A stretch of 63,095 nucleotides of DNA from Clostridium sp. (GTDB lineage Bacteria; Bacillota; Clostridia; Clostridiales; Clostridiaceae). The notes under the pieces are model-generated. The model ran no database searches, was not told the DNA's origin, and was given only the letters and a program-made list of their open reading frames with translations. Below, piece after piece: positions 56,216 through 63,095 of the stretch. The stretch lies in assembly GCA_015058375.1 (NCBI GenBank), contig SVCK01000039.1:1-63095 (forward strand), given 5' to 3'. The first letter of the stretch is position 1; every line of letters starts with the position of its first letter. The position numbers were made by a program, and so were the translations under genes.

Positions 56216-58201
56216 CTAAATTTCTTTCAATTTGAACTTGTTAATTTCTTTATTTAAAATTTTGCTTAGTTCTTTAAGCCTATCAGCATTACTTACTACA
56301 TCCTCGGTAGAAGCTGTAACTTCCTCAGCTGTTGCTGTAACCTCTTCTGTTCCAACCGCTGTTTCTTGTACAATTGAAGAAATATTTTCAGCTTCATTAA
56401 CTATCTTATCTTTATTCTTATTAACTTCCTTTATATTGCTTATTATATTCTTTAACTTACTTGTTAAGGTATCAACTTGATGACTTATATTATCAAAAAC
56501 ATCCTTAGCATCTAAAACTGATTGTTGTTGCAATTCAACAATATTGCCAGTTTTCTCTACATGCTCAACCGCATCATCAACAGTAGAAACTATATTTCTT
56601 ATAACATCATCAATATTCTTTGCTGATATAGCTGTCTGCTCTGCTAGATTCCTTATTTCATCAGCCACTACAGCAAATCCATTTCCAGCCTCACCTGCTC
56701 TCGCTGCTTCTATAGCTGCATTTAAAGCTAAAAGATTTGTTTGTTCAGTAATATCTGATATAGCTTCATTCATAAGTGCTATATTTTTAACACTCTCCTT
56801 TACTTGCAAAACGACATTTGTAACATTGGAAGTACTAGTCTTTGTTTCATTAGACTTATTCATAACTATATTAATTGAACTTAATCCATTAATACTCAAT
56901 TCGTTAGTTTCCTTAGCTAATTTTTCAATAGAATTACTTAAACTATTAATACTATTAATCTGTTGAGATATATCTTCTAAACTAGCCAATAATGTGTCCA
57001 GACTTTGAGCAGATTCCATACTTCCCTTAGATATTTCTGTAATTGTAGTAGAAACATCGTTCATAGCCTTTGATACCTGCTCACTCATTTCAGCCAAATT
57101 ATTAGAAGACTTATCTACATCCTTAACAGAAATTTCTGTCATTGATATTAAATTAGATATATTTTTTTGCATATTATTAAAATTCCTAGCCATATCGCCA
57201 AACTCATCATTAGAAAGGACTTCAACTTCTTTGCTAAAATCACCATTACTACTTCTAAATATACCTTCATTTACCTTATTCAATTTTTTAACTATCATTT
57301 TAGAAAACCATATTGAATATAAAACTGATATTATCAATAATACAACAGACAAAACAATCATATTTGATATAAAACTATTTTTAGCCCTGTTAAACTCATT
57401 TGCAGGCATTTGTAAAATCAATTTCCATTGAGTTGTTGGTAAAGTATAATATGATACTTTTAACTTACCATCAGCTGAATCAATATCTACATTTCCAGAT
57501 TCGTTCTCCTTAATTACATTAAATAATTCATCACCTATAAATCCCTTATCCTTATTTAAACTTTTCTCTTCACCTGATATTATAGTTCCCTTTTTATCAG
57601 TTAAGATAATAGAACCGTTCTCTCCAAATTTAAGATTACAAATACTTGAAGCTAAATCTTTTAAATTATAGTCAACACCTATTACTCCACAGAATTCTCC
57701 ATTATTAAAAATGGAACGTGACATTGTAATAGTGTTGTCTCCTGATAATCTATTATTATATACATCTGTTATTGCAAACTTTCTATCAGCATTCTTAGCA
57801 TTAAGATACCATTCTGTCTGTGTCGCATTTGTCACCTCTTCTTCTGGATAGCTATACATTTTGTTTTCCTCTTCACTATAATAGTATACTGATTTAGCAT
57901 GCATTAAATTTTCCTGCATAGTCTTTACCTTTGCTTTTAATTCATCTGAATTTCCAGAATTAAAGATCGATATATTTCTATTTATACAGTTTTCAATTTC
58001 ATTAAGCTTAGCTTTAACTAAAATATCAATATAACTATTTGTAGCATTTGCCTTATCATCAAAATTCATCTCTGAATTCATAGAAAATCCTACACTAGAT
58101 ACCATAGATAAGAAAAATACAGCAACAGCTACTAAACTAATTGTAATTACTAATATTTTCTTTTTTATTGTAAATCTTCTTAAGTCTTTACTGCTTACCA
58201 T
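56216..58201 (-). CDS. Methyl-accepting chemotaxis protein (Cache-type sensor)
   Basis: A protein of 661 residues. It has a membrane helix at about 15-34, an extracytoplasmic double-Cache-like domain (about 40-275, with [18 protein letters not shown] and [16 protein letters not shown]), a second helix at about 280-300, a HAMP domain (about 300-355) and a long helical signalling domain. The hairpin tip is [26 protein letters not shown] with [15 protein letters not shown], which contacts CheA/CheW. It senses an external small molecule, probably an amino or organic acid by fold, and controls motility. No che genes are nearby. Confidence 0.93.
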   Translation of the reverse strand: MVSSKDLRRFTIKKKILVITISLVAVAVFFLSMVSSVGFSMNSEMNFDDKANATNSYIDILVKAKLNEIENCINRNISIFNSGNSDELKAKVKTMQENLMHAKSVYYYSEEENKMYSYPEEEVTNATQTEWYLNAKNADRKFAITDVYNNRLSGDNTITMSRSIFNNGEFCGVIGVDYNLKDLASSICNLKFGENGSIILTDKKGTIISGEEKSLNKDKGFIGDELFNVIKENESGNVDIDSADGKLKVSYYTLPTTQWKLILQMPANEFNRAKNSFISNMIVLSVVLLIISVLYSIWFSKMIVKKLNKVNEGIFRSSNGDFSKEVEVLSNDEFGDMARNFNNMQKNISNLISMTEISVKDVDKSSNNLAEMSEQVSKAMNDVSTTITEISKGSMESAQSLDTLLASLEDISQQINSINSLSNSIEKLAKETNELSINGLSSINIVMNKSNETKTSTSNVTNVVLQVKESVKNIALMNEAISDITEQTNLLALNAAIEAARAGEAGNGFAVVADEIRNLAEQTAISAKNIDDVIRNIVSTVDDAVEHVEKTGNIVELQQQSVLDAKDVFDNISHQVDTLTSKLKNIISNIKEVNKNKDKIVNEAENISSIVQETAVGTEEVTATAEEVTASTEDVVSNADRLKELSKILNKEINKFKLKEI

Positions 58202-58511
58202 TTAAGTACCACCCACCATTTTTAAATTGTATTTTTTTCCATAGCACTATAACATTATAGTTATTTTTTAATTTCTTATGTCTACTTCATAAAAAATTAA
58301 TGTGTTTCTATTAAAAACTGATAAATTACTCAATTTAATAAAATAAATCTGTATATTCTTTTTATTTTTACAAATACTATTGGTTGTAGTAATTTAAAAT
58401 TCAAGAAAAAAATCATAACGTATAGAAATTTATATAAACATTAATTTATAGGTTTAACGACATACTTATATAAGTTTCTATTAAAAGTGGGATACAAAAA
58501 TCCTTAAAATC
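58202..58511. other. Gene-free AT-rich region upstream of the chemoreceptor gene
   Basis: No open frame worth reporting. A TATAAT hexamer within CTATAATGTTATAG at about 58247-58260 may be the -10 of the chemoreceptor promoter. I found no motility sigma-factor (SigD) consensus and no c-di-GMP riboswitch features. Confidence 0.4.
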
Positions 58512-58554
58512 AAAAACAAACATATGAATAAAAAAACTCATATGTTTGTTTTTA
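58512..58554 (-). terminator. Terminator of the TPR gene at 58.6 kb
   Basis: A 16-bp stem (AAAAACAAACATATGA and complement) with an A-rich loop, followed by a U-rich tract on the minus strand. Confidence 0.82.
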
Positions 58555-58583
58555 ATTTACTTGCAATTATTAACTATAATTTT

Positions 58584-59291
58584 TTAGCTATGTATGAAAT
58601 TTTCAAATTCTGCATTCCCTCTTACAGGATTAAAATCTTTTTCTGTCTTAGCATCTTCTTTAATTGCAGATTTACCATTATCAGATTTTTCAACTTCAAC
58701 TGCTTTCTTTAAATATAATACTGTATTATTAACATCTCCACGTCTTCCATAAATAGAAGCAATACCATAATAACTCCACATATAATCTTCTATTTCTAAT
58801 GCTTTATTATACCATTTAAGTGCTTCATCATAGTGTCCATACAACTCATAATTCAAAGCCTTATTATATCGTGCATAACCAAATTCAGAATTAATCTCTA
58901 ACGCTTTGTCTATATCCTTCATCCCATTTTCAAAACTACCTGAAAAAGCTTTAGCAATTCCCCTTATATTATATCCTTTAAAACTTTCAGGATATTTAGA
59001 AATAACTATATTAGCTTTAGCTATTGCTCCATCATAATCTCCATTAAAGAATGTATTATATGCATCATTATAAAGATTATCCTCTTCACTTGTATTTTCT
59101 TGCTTTATTTCTACATCAGTATTATTATCTACTAATTGTTCTTCAATTTTATCTTCTTCCTTTGTTTCAATCATATCAGTTTTTCTATTTTCAATAGCAA
59201 ATTGAATAATTACTACTATTGAGATAAAAACTAATACTGTTAATATAATTTTTTTTACTTTTAAATTTCCTGGCAACTTAAATCTACTCAC
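58584..59291 (-). CDS. Membrane-anchored TPR protein
   Basis: A protein of about 235 residues. A basic N-terminus and one membrane helix (IILTVLVFISIVVIIQFAI, about 15-33) are followed by an acidic linker (EEDKIEEQLVDNNTDVEIKQ) and four to five TPR units (NDAYNTFFNGDYDGAIAKA through NNTVLYLKKAVEVEK). The C-terminal NPVRGNAEFENFIHS looks like a capping helix. GTG at 59291 is chosen because AAGGA is ten bases upstream; an earlier GTG at 59300 abuts that site. It probably acts as an extracytoplasmic scaffold; no partner is evident. Confidence 0.75.
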   Translation of the reverse strand: MSRFKLPGNLKVKKIILTVLVFISIVVIIQFAIENRKTDMIETKEEDKIEEQLVDNNTDVEIKQENTSEEDNLYNDAYNTFFNGDYDGAIAKANIVISKYPESFKGYNIRGIAKAFSGSFENGMKDIDKALEINSEFGYARYNKALNYELYGHYDEALKWYNKALEIEDYMWSYYGIASIYGRRGDVNNTVLYLKKAVEVEKSDNGKSAIKEDAKTEKDFNPVRGNAEFENFIHS

Positions 59292-59452
59292 CAAATTCAC
59301 ATCCTTTTTACAAAATCGCCTAAAATCTTTTTTTTATAATGGCTATTTATTAACAAATTTATATCTTTTATTAGAAATGCTTAACTTTACCATTTCTTTT
59401 ATATATAATTAATTATGTTGAAAATTAAACTTTTAACTACGAGGTATAACTT

Positions 59453-60313
59453 ATGATAACTACAATAAAAAAGAATAAAAATTTTATTTTAGATGTAATA
59501 TTAATATTTATAGGTTGTTTTATAGCCTCTCTAGGCATCAACCTTTTTCTAGTTCATGCGAAATTACTTAGTGGTGGTGCTACTGGTATAGCTCTTATAT
59601 TAGAATATTTAACAGACATTAAATCTGGATACTCAGTATTCATACTTAATTTACCACTATTCTTGTTGAGTTATAGAAAACTTTCAAAAAAGTTTACTTT
59701 ATACTCAGCAATAGGAATGACTTCACTTTCACTATCTCTTATTATAACAAAATCTTTTTCAACTATCATACAAGTAAATGATAATTTATTGTATTGTATA
59801 TATGGTGGGATTCTTTGTGGTTTAGGATATGGACTAGTTTTCCTAAGAAATGGTTCAACCGGAGGCGCCGACATAATCAACATGATTATAAAACAGAAAT
59901 ACTCAAACTTTAATATAGGCTCTATTGGTTTTGCTATAAACATAATTATAGTTTCTATAAGTGCTATTATATTTGGTGTTCCACGTGCTTTATATACCCT
60001 TATATCAATGTTTATACAAGGGTTTGTTTTAGATAAAGTACTAAGAGGTTTTTCTAGCAAAAGACTTATGCTTATCCTTACAAAAAAAGAAGAAGATGTT
60101 ATTAATTACATTATGAAAGATTTACATAGAGGTGTAACCTCACTTTCAGCTAAAGGTGAATTTACGGATTGTAATAAACGTATGCTATACTGTATTGTTA
60201 CTTCTAGAGAAATGATTAATTTAAAAAAACAGATACTATCAATTGATTCCACTGCATTTATCAGCATTCTTGATGTTTCTGAAGTAAGAGGTAAAGGTTT
60301 CTCTGATATTTAA
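59453..60313 (+). CDS. YitT-family membrane protein (DUF161/DUF2179)
   Basis: A protein of 286 residues. Five to six membrane segments (about 15-190) with LLSGGATGIALILEYLT and LRNGSTGGADIINMIIKQK are the duplicated YitT motifs. A C-terminal soluble DUF2179 domain of about 80 residues follows (TKKEEDVINYIMKDLHRGVT...CIVTSREMINLKKQI). The function is unknown; it is widespread in Firmicutes in several copies. Start ATG 59453 behind GAGGT. Divergent from the TPR gene. Confidence 0.88.
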   Translation: MITTIKKNKNFILDVILIFIGCFIASLGINLFLVHAKLLSGGATGIALILEYLTDIKSGYSVFILNLPLFLLSYRKLSKKFTLYSAIGMTSLSLSLIITKSFSTIIQVNDNLLYCIYGGILCGLGYGLVFLRNGSTGGADIINMIIKQKYSNFNIGSIGFAINIIIVSISAIIFGVPRALYTLISMFIQGFVLDKVLRGFSSKRLMLILTKKEEDVINYIMKDLHRGVTSLSAKGEFTDCNKRMLYCIVTSREMINLKKQILSIDSTAFISILDVSEVRGKGFSDI

Positions 60314-60320
60314 TAAAATT

Positions 60321-60363
60321 GTAAAAAACCTATGTCAGTAAAAAACTAACATAGGTTTTTGCG
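60321..60363. terminator. Bidirectional terminator between yitT-like and fumarase genes
   Basis: A 12-bp stem (AAAAACCTATGT / ACATAGGTTTTT) located between convergent genes; T-runs are built into both arms. Confidence 0.8.
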
Positions 60364-60372
60364 AATTTAAAA

Positions 60373-60933
60373 TTATTTAGACACTTGTTCAAAATAACTC
60401 TTAGGTCCTAATTCATATAAATTGTTCCCATTACTATCAATTACAACTACAAGAGGCATATCTTTAACTTCCATTCTTCTAATTGCTTCTGATCCTAAAT
60501 CTTCATAAGCAATTATTTCTGATTTAACAATACTCTTTCCTATAAGTGCAGCAGCTCCTCCAATTGCTCCAAAATATACAGCCTTATTTCTCTTCATTGC
60601 ATCAATAACTTCTTGATTTCTTGCTCCTTTTCCAATCATCCCTGTCAACCCTAAATCTAATAATCTTGGTGCATATGGATCCATTCTATAGCTAGTTGTT
60701 GGTCCTGCTGAGCCAATAACCTGACCTGGTTTAGCTGGACTTGGTCCAACATAATATATAACTTCATTTTCAACATCTATTGGAAGCTTTTCATTCTTAT
60801 CTAATAAATCTATTAATCTTTTATGTGCTGCATCTCTTCCTGTATATATAACGCCTGACAATAATACAGTATCTCCAGCCTTTAATTTAACAGTTTTATC
60901 CTTAGTAAGCGGTGTATTTATTCTAATCTCCAT
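60373..60933 (-). CDS. Class I fumarate hydratase, beta (C-terminal) subunit
   Basis: A protein of 186 residues. It starts MEIRINTPLTKDKTVKLKAGDTVLLSGVIYTGRDAAHKR; GPTTSYRMDPYAPRLL and GMIGKGARN are conserved in the fumarase/tartrate dehydratase beta domain. It forms the swivel half of the two-subunit, oxygen-sensitive class I enzyme. It lies 18 bp after the alpha subunit gene. L-tartrate dehydratase is the alternative activity; fumarase is more likely in the absence of tartrate genes. Confidence 0.9.
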   Translation of the reverse strand: MEIRINTPLTKDKTVKLKAGDTVLLSGVIYTGRDAAHKRLIDLLDKNEKLPIDVENEVIYYVGPSPAKPGQVIGSAGPTTSYRMDPYAPRLLDLGLTGMIGKGARNQEVIDAMKRNKAVYFGAIGGAAALIGKSIVKSEIIAYEDLGSEAIRRMEVKDMPLVVVIDSNGNNLYELGPKSYFEQVSK

Positions 60934-60951
60934 ATTACAAAAGTCCCCTTC

Positions 60952-61794
60952 CTATAAAATAAATTCCTTATGTCTTGTTGCATGACAATTAATATTAACA
61001 GCTACAGGCAATCCTGCAATATGTGTTGGATAAACTTCAATATTTAAACCTAAAGCAGTAGTCCTACCCCCAAAACCTTGAGGTCCAATTCCTAGTTCAT
61101 TTATTTTTTGAAGAAGCTCTTGTTCTAAATCCTTATAAAATTTATTCTTATTAGATTTATCTATAGGTCTTATAAGTGCCTTCTTAGCTAAATAAGCAGC
61201 CTTATCAAAACTTCCTCCAATACCAACTCCTACAACCATAGGTGGACATGGATTAGGTCCTGCAAGTTTTACAGTTTCTATAATAAAGTCCTTAACTCCT
61301 TGAAGTCCATCTGCAGGTTTTAACATTGCTATTCTACTCATATTTTCAGATCCAAATCCTTTAGGTGCAACTGTTATCTTAACCTTATCGCCTTCCACAA
61401 TATCATAATATATTAAAGCTGGTGTGTTATCTTTAGTATTAACTCTTTCTATAGGATCACCAACTACAGATTTTCTTAAATATCCTTCCTTATACCCTTG
61501 TCTTACACCTTCATTAATAGCATCCTCTAAAAGTCCTCCAGTAAAATGAACCTCTTGACCAATTTCTAAAAACACACATGCCATTCCTGTATCTTGGCAC
61601 ATAGGCATTTTATTATCAGCTGCAATATTATCATTCAAAATAATCTTATCCAAAACATCTTCTGCTATAGGAAAATTCTCCTCTTCTTTAGCTTTTTTTA
61701 AAGCATTTTTTATATCATCCCCAATAAAATAATTAGCTTCAACACATAATTTTTTTACCACTTCACTAATCTTATCAATATGTATCTCACGCAT
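60952..61794 (-). CDS. Class I fumarate hydratase, alpha (N-terminal) subunit
   Basis: A protein of 280 residues. The [4Fe-4S] ligands are seen as [11 protein letters not shown] (about residue 60), [13 protein letters not shown] (about 190) and INCHATR near the C-terminus. With the beta subunit it interconverts fumarate and malate. Start ATG 61794 behind AAGGGAGG. The split form is common in anaerobes; a single fused FumA-type protein would be about 500 residues. Confidence 0.92.
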   Translation of the reverse strand: MREIHIDKISEVVKKLCVEANYFIGDDIKNALKKAKEEENFPIAEDVLDKIILNDNIAADNKMPMCQDTGMACVFLEIGQEVHFTGGLLEDAINEGVRQGYKEGYLRKSVVGDPIERVNTKDNTPALIYYDIVEGDKVKITVAPKGFGSENMSRIAMLKPADGLQGVKDFIIETVKLAGPNPCPPMVVGVGIGGSFDKAAYLAKKALIRPIDKSNKNKFYKDLEQELLQKINELGIGPQGFGGRTTALGLNIEVYPTHIAGLPVAVNINCHATRHKEFIL

Positions 61795-61855
61795 AATAGT
61801 GCCTCCCTTATTATTAATAATATAATTTTATTGTTTTTCCCTTCTTTTTACAAGC

Positions 61856-61898
61856 ATACAAAAAACAGCTATCATTAATTTTTGACAACTGTTTTTAT
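61856..61898 (-). terminator. cwlD terminator
   Basis: A 13-bp stem with one G-U pair (AAAACAGTTGTCA with TGATAGCTGTTTT) followed by a short U-run on the minus strand, 15 bp after cwlD. Confidence 0.78.
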
Positions 61899-61911
61899 AT
61901 TTCCTTGGAAA

Positions 61912-62577
61912 TTATTTAATTTCTTCAAAATATCTATTTACTCCACATACTATTCCATCAACTATTTTTAATTGATGCTCATCTGTTTTAAGTCTTTCTT
62001 CTTCATCATAATTAGATAAAAAACCACATTCAACTATTACGCATGCTCCATCATATCCATCCCTTAATATCCTATAATGCTTTTTAGCAGCTTTAGCCAC
62101 TCTCTTATTATTATCTTCTGTCTTTTCTTTTAAAGAGTCTTGAATAAAATCAGCTATTGTATTGCTCTTCTCATTATCTGCATACCATACTTGTGCTCCA
62201 AAGCATCTTTCAGAATCAAATTTATTTTGATGAATTGAAATAAATACATCACAATTAGTATCCTTTTTCATCTTACATCTCAAATCCAAATCAGATACCT
62301 TTCTTTTATCAAGTTCATTATCCTCTTCTCTAGTCATATATACCTTATATCCCTCTTTGTTTAATCTTTCTTGAAGTTTCTTACTTATTGCTAAATTAAT
62401 TTCTTTTTCAATCGTTCCATTTTTACTTCTTGCACCACCATCAGCACCACCATGTCCAGCATCTATTAAAATAATTGCTTTATAATCTTTTTCTTCATCT
62501 GCATTTACTGATTTATATGGTATAATACATACAATTAATGAAATCAGTAAAATGAAAACTACTCTATATAATTTCAT
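61912..62577 (-). CDS. cwlD: N-acetylmuramoyl-L-alanine amidase CwlD
   Basis: A protein of 221 residues starting MKLYRVVFILLISLIVCII, a signal or anchor sequence; ATG 62577 has TGGAGG upstream. The Amidase_3 zinc residues are seen in IDAGHGGADGGARSKNG, EINLAISK, SIHQNKF and VIVECGFLSN (catalytic Glu). In spore-formers CwlD removes peptide side chains as a step to muramic-delta-lactam in spore cortex. The position just downstream of the ribosomal gene rpsI is conserved in clostridia and bacilli and supports the name. Confidence 0.92.
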   Translation of the reverse strand: MKLYRVVFILLISLIVCIIPYKSVNADEEKDYKAIILIDAGHGGADGGARSKNGTIEKEINLAISKKLQERLNKEGYKVYMTREEDNELDKRKVSDLDLRCKMKKDTNCDVFISIHQNKFDSERCFGAQVWYADNEKSNTIADFIQDSLKEKTEDNNKRVAKAAKKHYRILRDGYDGACVIVECGFLSNYDEEERLKTDEHQLKIVDGIVCGVNRYFEEIK

Positions 62578-62705
62578 AAAAAATCCTCCATATAATAATA
62601 AATTCATCTTTATTATGTGGAGGATTTTTCACATTTATTCTAAACTAATACTCAGTTTTCTATAAATACTTTCATATATGTTCATAACAATATTTCATAT
62701 GTGCA

Positions 62706-62740
62706 AAAAAAGAACCCGCTATAACAGCGAGTTCTATAAA
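62706..62740 (-). terminator. rpsI terminator
   Basis: A GC-rich stem (AGAACTCGCT / AGCGGGTTCT) followed by eight U residues on the minus strand, 20 bp after the rpsI stop codon. Confidence 0.88.
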
Positions 62741-62757
62741 ATTCAATCTTAAGCTTA

Positions 62758-63095
62758 CTATCTCTTTGAGAATTGTGGAGCTCTTCTTGCTTTCTTAAGA
62801 CCGTATTTCTTTCTTTCCTTCATTCTTGGATCTCTTGTTAAGAATCCAGCCTTCTTTAATTCTGGCTTTAAAGCTTCATCAGCTTTAACTAAAGCTCTAG
62901 AAATTCCGTGTCTTATTGCTCCAGCTTGACCTGTAAATCCACCACCGTGAACATTTACTAAAACATCAAACTTATCCTTAGTTCCTGTTAAAACTAATGG
63001 TTGGTTAACTATCATTCTTAATGTTTCTAAACCAAAAAAGTTTTCGATATCTCTCTTATTTATAATAACATTACCATTACCTGGTACTAGTCTTA
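62758..63095 (-). CDS. rpsI: 30S ribosomal protein S9 (N-terminus outside window)
   Basis: The frame is open to the right edge, giving about 111 residues beginning [21 protein letters not shown] and ending RRAPQFSKR, the invariant basic S9 tail that reaches toward the P-site t[22 protein letters not shown] is the central conserved part. About 18 N-terminal residues lie beyond the window. It is normally co-transcribed after rplM. Confidence 0.97.
   Translation of the reverse strand, partial: RLVPGNGNVIINKRDIENFFGLETLRMIVNQPLVLTGTKDKFDVLVNVHGGGFTGQAGAIRHGISRALVKADEALKPELKKAGFLTRDPRMKERKKYGLKKARRAPQFSKR

Noticed and set aside
58202-58511. Possible c-di-GMP riboswitch or SigD promoter before the chemoreceptor gene
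   Set aside because: None of the conserved GEMM core segments and no motility sigma-factor consensus with proper spacing could be read on the minus strand.

Overview
The window is low-GC, gene-dense DNA from a Clostridium sensu stricto (cluster I) species close to C. butyricum or C. beijerinckii. The evidence is the butyrate pair ptb-buk, the scrARBK-type sucrose operon, a glmS ribozyme, clostridial ribosome-binding sites with frequent TTG starts, two-subunit class I fumarase, cdaA-cdaR, and cwlD close to rpsI. No phage, transposon, CRISPR array, tRNA or rRNA was seen. Most genes lie on the minus strand.

Layout. 1-3.4 kb: a surface or flagellar glycan operon (GT2 glycosyltransferase, DegT-type aminotransferase, WbqC-like protein, second PLP-type enzyme cut by the window edge). 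3.6-8.6 kb: the sucrose operon scrA-scrR-scrB-scrK with a readable promoter, repeated operator-like sites and cre-like sites. 8.9-12.4 kb: an alpha/beta hydrolase, a small membrane protein, a small-multidrug-export family protein and a radical SAM/SPASM enzyme fused to TPR repeats. 12.5-18.8 kb: ilvC, a DUF6271-like protein, a dicarboxylate/amino-acid symporter, and glmS behind its self-cleaving ribozyme. 19-26.2 kb: a secreted modular GH10 xylanase, a GIY-YIG protein whose apparent start codon is ATA, and a MarR-controlled heterodimeric ABC exporter in which one half carries an in-frame stop. 26.4-35.2 kb: a branched-chain amino acid operon ilvN-cimA-leuC-leuD-leuB-ilvD-ilvB behind an isoleucine-type T-box leader. 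35.5-37.2 kb: an ABC-2 permease with an ATPase gene that has lost its Walker A end. 37.3-46.2 kb: glmM, a YerC-like regulator, an AIM24 protein, buk, ptb, an FAD oxidoreductase, cdaR and cdaA. 46.3-63.1 kb: a membrane-anchored helical protein, a SleB-type hydrolase, isoaspartyl dipeptidase, two TPR membrane proteins, split chromate transporter, ptsI, a two-component system, a chemoreceptor, a YitT-family protein, class I fumarase, cwlD and the 3' part of rpsI.

How the genes fit together. The ilv operon makes 2-oxobutyrate from pyruvate and acetyl-CoA through citramalate synthase and LeuCDB, then uses IlvBN and IlvD for isoleucine and valine; ilvC is supplied from a separate site 13 kb away. 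PtsI (enzyme I) would energise the ScrA sucrose permease. GlmS, GlmM and CdaA/CdaR link cell-wall precursor supply to c-di-AMP, and ptb-buk sits between cdaAR and glmM.

The most unusual observations are: (1) the ilv operon leader has clear T-box features (distal stem I, AUC specifier, stem III-like region, terminator), yet the hallmark T-box sequence that pairs with the tRNA acceptor end appears to be missing by a short internal deletion; (2) three more apparent lesions lie within 16 kb of it (ATA start, nonsense codon in an ABC half-transporter, 5'-deleted ABC ATPase); (3) a radical SAM/SPASM-TPR fusion lies close to a DUF6271-like DxD protein. All calls come from reading the sequence without database searches.
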